A stretch of DNA of 64,000 bases from Cryptomeria japonica (taxonomy: Eukaryota > Streptophyta > Pinopsida > Cupressales > Cupressaceae): assembly GCF_030272615.1 (NCBI RefSeq), contig NC_081406.1, positions 473,133,900-473,197,899 of the forward strand. The letters run 5' to 3'. Below are positions 57,443 to 64,000 of this stretch, in pieces. Positions within the stretch are counted from its first letter, which is position 1; each line of letters opens with the position of its first letter. Below the pieces are notes generated by a model. It was not told the origin of the DNA and ran no database searches. It was given only the letters and a program-made list of their open reading frames with translations. Both the position numbers and the translations under genes were made by a program.

Positions 57443-58417
57443 TATGATACCAACTGTAGTCACATAAATCTATCCACTTAATTAAATGAATATTTACTAT
57501 TTATTTGATTATTTAACCATCAATAATCAATTAATTAAATTAATATTTAATTAATTTCATCCTCAACCTCTTCTCCTATTAACTAAATAAATTATTCAAT
57601 TTATTTAAATTAATTCATTAAGACACACTCTAAATAAATTAAATGAATAAATCACATTTATTTAATTTAACCCCCTTTCCTCATTTAAATAAATAATACA
57701 ATATTTATTTAAATCCCTAAAATACCCCCCCCTCCCTCCCCCCCAACTTGCATTCTCCTACAAATGCAAGTTGCTCCTATTTGGTTGTAATAAAGTAATT
57801 TTATTTTAATTAAAATCCTATTTTCTATCACCCACCAAACCCACTTGCATCCTAAACCCATTCTAGATTCTTCTAATCCATTCTAAACTTGCCTAATCCC
57901 ATCCCCTAAAGGAGTTAGGAAGTTTATTTTCTTTTTCTTTCTTTCTAAACCTTTGCTTTTAAAGTTAGATTTAAAAATAATTCACTTTCCCTTTTGGTTT
58001 AAAAATAACTTCATCTTTCATTTTGGATTAAAAATCAACAAAAGTTTTAGTTTGGGGTTTTAAAAAGAATTTCATTTGCAAAGTTAAAAAGAACCACAAA
58101 ATCACACAAACAAACTTCATTTTCTTGCAAGATTAGCGACAAACTTTTCATTTTGGGTTTAAAACAAATAAACTTTTTTTTTTTTTTGCAAAGGATAAAA
58201 ATTCACAATCAACTCTTTATTTTGCAAGTTAAAAAGAACAAACAACTTGTCCATTTTTTTCAAAATCGCTTTTACTTTGAGCAACGTGCCTTCAATTTTG
58301 TTGACCAAGATTTTCAATTTCCTAGTTAGAAAACAAATTGCCTTGTGAAGTTAAAAAGAACACCATGGTTGTTGGAGCAAAATCTCCAAAATTTGTAGAG
58401 TGGTCCTGTTTCTAACA
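57443..58417 (-). repeat. Probable decayed LTR with adjacent primer-like site
   Basis: Plus strand CTATGATACCAA (57443-57454) resembles a primer site. It is followed by TGTAGTCACATAAATC, a plausible LTR end, then AT-rich sequence and a C-rich patch (57718-57750). The right end at TTTCTAACA (about 58417) is a guess; no partner LTR was found. Confidence 0.45.
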
Positions 58418-59335
58418 CACACTATCCTCTCCCTTGGCTCTCATGGTCCTAGGTGCAAGATAAAAGTGTTAGTAATGCTCGAAATTTTTTATTTGTAAGA
58501 AAGGTCTGCCAAGAGACACATCACTCTTGGGAATGACCTTGCACGGTAAATCCTTCGAGCCGCTATAGAAATCAGGTGAGAGCTAAAGTTGTAGCCTTGG
58601 GTGTAGTTTTTCATACAGTGTAACTTGCCGAAAGGACATATGGGCCCCACCACAAGTTACAAGACTCTTAGGTGAGTCATTGCAGAATGAACTTATGTCC
58701 AAAGACATTGAACATTACTAAACACCTTTTATTATAGAAGCCTACCCGTTCTATTGATTGAGGATATTTGTGAAAAGTTCAATGCAAGAGCATAGATGGT
58801 TTTTCCCCCAAGATACTCACCATACATATTTCCTTGAGTAGAAACAGGGCTTTATGAAAGGCTACTTATAGCTTGATGAAAGTGGTGACTCCCCCATCAT
58901 AAGGATCATCTATTTGTTATGCTCATGCAAGACTTAGTATATCACATCCTTACTTGCCATGGTGGGATTCATAAGGTATGTAGTACCAAAGTCAAAGAAA
59001 TATCAAGATGTGAGCTAAAAATATCACAACTGGCCATTGACCTTAGGGATAAAAAGTGTTTGAGTTGTCTTTGTCTTGTGTCAGACCAGTAACAATTTGA
59101 GCTGAGTACTTTAGGATTTTGGGAAACATAAAATAAATTTGTAAAAAGGGTCAAAAAGTTCATGATTGGGTTGATCTAATGCAAATTTTGTATTTTATGC
59201 TTTTTGGGGTTCAATCGAATGTATTTTTTACATTCGATTGAAAAGGGGTTTCGATAGAACATGGCTAAAATTGAGTTTTAGACAAAAGAGTCAATTTTTT
59301 TCATCCAAAAAAGTGTAACCCACTATTGTGGGTTC
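58418..59335. other. Unassigned stretch
   Basis: No supported coding frame or repeat pair. Moderately GC-balanced and could be an old element interior. An inverted repeat-like CATTCGATTG / CAATCGAATG pair occurs at about 59212-59245. Confidence 0.4.
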
Positions 59336-59809
59336 ACCCCAAATTATTATTATTTGCAGACTATATAAATATAGGTTTGTGAATCATTTGAGAAGACAAA
59401 AGTCATAAGATAGAAGATGGAGTTTAGAGATTGAGCAAAGATGTAGATCCGACAAGATTCTGGTCCGGTGGACTGAAGCCAGAAGGACTGAGGTCCAGAT
59501 TAGGGTAGAACCGATAGACTATTTCCGAAGGTTGATCTAATATGTGGATGATCTGTGGATCTTATAGTTTTGTTGTAAGCATTATTTGTATCCTGGACTG
59601 TGATCCAGCATGTGACATGTGTAATTCTTTAGACTGCAATAAGAATTGTTCATATTGTTTACCGATTATGTATTTTGTGTTGTTATCGGTTGTTCTTTCT
59701 GCTATTTATGGTATTGTGTTATTGGTTATCAATATATTTTGCATGGTGTTTGTGTTAGGCTACAAGGATGGGTTGTCCTTCATTAGATCTCCCTACCTTG
59801 ACTGCATCA
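59336..59809 (+). repeat. 5' LTR of the miniature element
   Basis: Contains TCTGGTCCGGTGGACTGAAG and ends CTTGACTGCATCA. The left limit is inferred from the right copy (TGATCAAG at 60391); here the first bases are changed. Confidence 0.68.
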
Positions 59810-60390
59810 AGTGGTATCAGAGATGGTTTGTGAACCTGTTGTTGGAGGAAGACCTGGTTATGCATCGGTTGGTTGGAGAGGAAGTTGAGGTGACTTGTGG
59901 ACTTGTTCAAATTGTCGAACCAAATCAAGTGATGGGAATCACTTTTCAATTAACCCCAAGAGTCTGATGCAGAAGCACCGATGTAGTTCTTACCGGTTGA
60001 ATAGTTTTCAGTATAATTGCTTGAGATTGTGATATTTCTTCTTGTTTGAGAGTTTAGCATTGTGGTTTTGGGTTTATTCGCTTGTGTTTGTGGTCTTTGT
60101 CATGTTTAAGTTTCATGGCATTTGGATTTGATCCCGATGAGTTATCAATTTTGGTATTGGTCCGGTTGATATGTTCTTACCGGTTAGTCTGGAAGTGTGT
60201 TGAGCAAAGTTGGATTGGGTTTCCTTTGATCTCTGTGACTTGCAGATCGTGGAGTTATGTTTCTTGTGCAATGTCTGATGTTCCCAGAGGACCGCGTATT
60301 GTTTTATGCATTTTGGAAGTTGTTCTTAGTGATTTGAACGGACATGTTACTGTTACACATTTCATGAACCAGTTGGTCTTTGGGCCGACT

Positions 60391-60864
60391 TGATCAAGTT
60401 ATTATTATTTGCGGACGATATAAATAGAGGTTTGCAAATCATTTGAGAAGAAAAAATTCAAAAGATAGAAGACAGAGTTTATATATCAAGCGAAGATGTG
60501 GATCTAGCAATATTCTGGTCCGGTGGACTGAAGTCGGAAGGGAAGAGATCTGGATTAGGGTAGAACCGACAGATTGCTTCCAGAGGCTGATCTGATATAT
60601 GGATGATCTTTGGATCTTATATTTGTGGTGTAAGCATTGTTTGTATCTTGGACCGTGATCCAGCATGTGGCATGTGTAATTCTTCAAACTGTAATAAGAA
60701 TTGTTCATATTGTTTACTAGTTATGTATTTTGTGTTGTTATTAGTTGTTCTTTCTTCTATTTTTGGCATTGCGTTACCGGTTATCGGTATATTTTGCATG
60801 GTGTTTGTGTTAGGGTGCAAGGATGGGTTGTCCTTCATTGGATCTCCCTACCTTGACTGCATCA
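60391..60864 (+). repeat. 3' LTR of the miniature element
   Basis: Begins TGATCAAGTTATTATT and ends ACTGCATCA, then TAACT. Confidence 0.7.
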
Positions 60865-61480
60865 TAACTACTGAATGAAAAATAACTACTAAGATAACTA
60901 AACAAAGTTCTCACCAAGTGCCCCCCCTTGGGTGAGACTTCCAAGATTAATACAAGTACTAAAAACTCAGAATATTATTTTAATCATCAAAACAAGAGTA
61001 CATCAGATATGACAACATGCTCTTAAACTATATTTAAGAATTTGAAAGTAAACTTACATCATCAAAATGTTCAACCTTCTACCAGAGATCATCTCAACAT
61101 TATTTATAGAAGAAAAACTACCAACTATCCTAACTAACTGGGTGACCATCTCCACAACATAAGGAGGGCGCCATTTATTGAAAGCATAAAAAGAGGAAAG
61201 GAAAGCTCATGCATGCACTTAGCCAAGTCAAACAATACTTCCTCAACAAAGATATAGTGCATCATGCCCCTAAATAGACTCAACTAATTGTACATGATTA
61301 ATTAATAAGGTAGTTTCAACATTAAGGAGAGAAAGCTCCTCTACATTGGTTATTCCTTGACTCCTTCAACAAATGGCCAGCTGATAAGAGTCATGCTTGT
61401 TGTTACAAGCTTCATCATTACACCACTTTCTTACTACAGACTTACAAAACATGTTAGCACATCAGTTATAAGAGATTTCC
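60865..61480. other. Unassigned stretch
   Basis: A/C-rich, no coding frame. May be host sequence or the outermost 3' end of the PLE. Confidence 0.4.
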
Positions 61481-61545
61481 ACAATCCATCATATAATTAA
61501 GAGAGTATTTCTGGATTCGATTGTGTGAAAGATTTTTGCATCAAC

Positions 61546-61578
61546 GTTTCGGATCACACTCTGTGATCCATCATCAAG
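61546..61578 (-). ncRNA. Hammerhead-ribozyme-like core
   Basis: The sense strand reads TTGATGA, then GGATCAC-AGAGT-GTGATCC (perfect 7-bp stem, 5-base loop, 61551-61569), then GAAAC. This is the order CUGAUGA-stem II-GAAA of a hammerhead, with the first C changed to U. Hammerheads are known in PLEs. Stems I and III and the cleavage site were not convincingly identified, so activity cannot be claimed. Confidence 0.4.
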
Positions 61579-61920
61579 ATGAAGAGAGTCAAATAAGATG
61601 GAAAGTTGCAGACTTGGAATAAATAGGAAGGATTGGAGAAGGGTGCATGAAGAACGAAAAACCAAGAAGGTCAAACCTAAACAAGAGGAAATAAAATAAA
61701 AACAAAAGAAAGAGAGAAATAAAAACTAAATTAAAACCAAAATATATATGTACATATACCTACATATACATATATATGTATATATATGTATATACATATA
61801 CATATACATGTGTATATATATATATATATAAAGGTGAGGGAACAAATAAATAAGAAGATAAATAAAAAAAGGGGAAAAACAATTAAAAAAAGAACAAGCA
61901 CACAAGAAAAAGGGGGGAGT

Positions 61921-62340
<420 letters not shown>

Positions 62341-62648
62341 GACAAGCAAAGAATAGAAAATCTAAGCTATGAAACAAAACAAACAATTAAACAATGAATA
62401 AATATAAAAATAAAAATAAAAAATTAATAACACAACAAAGCATGGACAACAATACACGAGGGGAGAAAAAAGGACAATGAGAAGGGGACCCAAAGGATAA
62501 AAAGAAGAAAAAAAAACAAAGCGAAAGGAGGCCAAAAAAGGGGGGGGGGACTAGAAGAAGGAAGAGAAGAGAATGAGAGGAGGAAACAAAGAGAGGGAAA
62601 GCACCACTAGTTAAGGGGATAAGAGAGGAAGAAGGGAAAGGAGGAGGA

Positions 62649-62927
62649 CTATCTAAGCTGAGACAATAAGAGGTGCCAAGAACCACTAAGATTCCAGCCA
62701 TCATCCCGATTGAGGTTAGTGGGATGATTGTAGATTTGAATAGCTTCCATGAGTTTTCTTTTGAAAAAATTGTCTTCTTTGAACAAGATTTGGGTGCTCC
62801 CTAAATAGATGTGGTGCTTCGTTGAGAGAGAATGATCTGCAAGGGCTGACTTAAGAGTACGCTCATGCTTGATGTCAGCATTGTGCTATTTAATTCTAGT
62901 GATGAATGAACGACCAGTTTCCCCAAT
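62649..62927 (-). pseudogene. PLE GIY-YIG endonuclease, N-terminally truncated
   Basis: The minus strand from 62927 reads IGETGRSFITRIK, a stop (TAG), HNADIKHERTLKSALADHSL, then STKHHIYLGSTQIL and RKLMEAIQIYNHPTNLNRDD, ending at TAG 62649-62651. This is the YIG half of a GIY-YIG nuclease, with the Arg, the His and the catalytic Glu (LMEAI) of the family. The GIY half and zinc-finger region are missing because the sequence is cut exactly at the start of YIG by the junction. In PLEs this domain follows the RT and nicks target DNA. Confidence 0.85.
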
Positions 62928-64000
62928 CCGAGCTTAAGGCCTTTAACAATCTCATGAGAAACAATGACCTCATCATGACCAAAGCAGATAAGGGGAATGC
63001 CACAGTCATGATGGATAGAGCGGATTACATTTCCAAAATGTTGGCCCTCCTCTCTGACACGAGTAGCTACAAAACGCTTTCTCGCAATCCATGCTCAAAA
63101 ATTTTAAGGAAGGTCAAATCAGCAGTGGCTTCCTCCTCTTTTGACATGGAGACCAAGAAGCACTTGTGCCCTTCCAAGTAAATTACTCCTCGCATCTATG
63201 GTGTTCCCAAAATCCATAAGGATGGCATCCCGCTTAGACCCATAGTGGACACCATAGGCTCCCCTACCTACAAGTTGGCTTCATTCCTCACCAAACTGAT
63301 CTCTCCCCTAGTTGGGAAACGTGAGTCCTTCATCAAAGATTCTCCTCATTTCATTGATTTCATCAAGGACAAGAGGTTAGAGAGTGGGGATCTTTTAGTT
63401 AGCTTTGACATGGTCTCTCTCTTCACCAAAGTCCCCATTCTTGACTCAATTGAGATTGTCAGAAAAAAATCCAATGATGAAATTGCTTCTCTTGTTGAAC
63501 TTTGCCTTAGATCCACTTTTTTCTCCTTCCAAGAGGTCATCTATGAGCAAGTAGATGGTGTGGCCATGGGTTCCCCTCTTTCTCCTGTCATTGCTAATCT
63601 CTACATAGAGCACTTTGAAGAAGTGGCTCTTTTCTCCTTCCCTCTCAGACCAAAGTGGTGGAAACGATATGTGGATGACACCAATTTTTGTTGGCCACAT
63701 GGTCTTGAGAAGTTATAAGAGTTCCATACCCACCTTAACAACATTTCTCCTTGTATCTCCTTCACCAAGGAGGTCGAATCTAGTAACCAACTTTCATTCC
63801 TTGACATCCTTCTCATAAATAAGCCTGATGGGTCTCTAGGTCGATGAGTTTATCGCAAAGTGACCCATATAGATCGCTACCTTCATTCTTCCTCTCATCA
63901 CCACTTGAGCCAAAAAATTGCCATTCTTAAAACCCTTGCCTTGAGAGCCTATCGTATTTGCGATGAGGATAACCTAAACCAAGAGTTGGTCCATCTCCGT
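62928..64000 (+). pseudogene. PLE reverse transcriptase, 5' truncated, continuing past the window
   Basis: The plus-strand frame starts abruptly at ELKAFNNLMRNNDLIMTKAD and continues with GNATVMMDRADYISKM, ITPRIYGVPKIHKDGIPLRP, motif A SFDMVSLFTKVP (63402-63437), motif B VAMGSPLSPVIANLYIEHFE (63562-63621), motif C KRYVDDTNFCW (63662-63694), then ISFTKEVESSNQLSFLDILL. This order is diagnostic of Penelope-type RTs, not LTR elements. All catalytic Asp residues are present. Three stops (63179-63181 TAA, 63716-63718 TAA, 63845-63847 TGA) but no frameshift. The junction with the minus-strand endonuclease lies at its first residue. Confidence 0.9.

Larger units (their letters stand above)
59336..60864 (+). 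mobile_element. Miniature LTR retrotransposon (TRIM-like)
   Basis: Two direct repeats of about 470 bp (59336-59809 and 60391-60864) end in the same ...ACTGCATCA. The first is followed at once by AGTGGTATCAGAGATGG (59810), an initiator-Met type primer site. The internal part is only about 580 bp and has no protein motif. From the point where homology is clear (59344 and 60399), both repeats have exactly equal length. No target duplication or clear polypurine tract was found. It is longer than typical TRIMs but has their plan. Confidence 0.75.

Overview
This is repeat-rich plant nuclear DNA. I see no host gene, tRNA, rRNA or CRISPR array. Almost all of the window consists of old LTR retrotransposons inserted into one another, plus part of a Penelope-like element (PLE). 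The density of old nested elements, together with a PLE that carries a GIY-YIG endonuclease, suggests a gymnosperm, probably a conifer; this is inference. All coding regions carry stop codons or frameshifts, so everything is annotated as pseudogene or mobile element.

Layout. 1-760 is the end of a decayed coiled-coil reading frame. A Ty3/Gypsy element of Tat-like layout (minus strand, 16156-27114, with its tail in about 1561-2153) is split by a 14-kb composite at 2154-16155. The composite is LTR-internal-LTR-internal-LTR and is flanked by one perfect 5-bp duplication, GGGAT. From 27115 to 35383 lie a small LTR element with no recognisable proteins (27686-31815), a solo LTR inside it (29742-30984) and a 2.5-kb solo LTR with perfect AACTC duplications (32902-35383). 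From 35625 to 55837 there is a three-level nest: a chimeric Copia element (duplication ATAGC) contains a pol-less two-ORF element (37018-50671, duplication TAAAT), which in turn contains a second Copia element (39416-46245). From 55843 to 61480 are old LTR remnants and a 1.5-kb miniature LTR element (59336-60864). 61481-64000 is a PLE whose endonuclease end lies on the minus strand and whose reverse transcriptase lies on the plus strand, joined at about 62927.

Main biological point. Two different pol-less families (the composite and the 37018-50671 element) have the same plan. Both have an initiator-Met-tRNA primer site, a coiled-coil gag with four CCHC knuckles, and a second frame of about 1,050-1,150 codons (ORF2) of unknown function where pol would be. 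The two ORF2s can be aligned and each stays in one frame over about 3 kb with few or no frameshifts, so ORF2 was probably a functional protein. These families and the Copia elements also share a U5 hairpin with a C-rich loop and an inverted repeat around the polypurine tract. They may therefore be mobilised by Copia enzymes.

Decay in the window looks like 5-methylcytosine deamination. Direct copy-to-copy comparison shows CAG to TAG, CGA to TGA changes are likely, and terminal CA is changed to TA where the flanking base makes a CHG site. All coordinates and alignments were made by eye.
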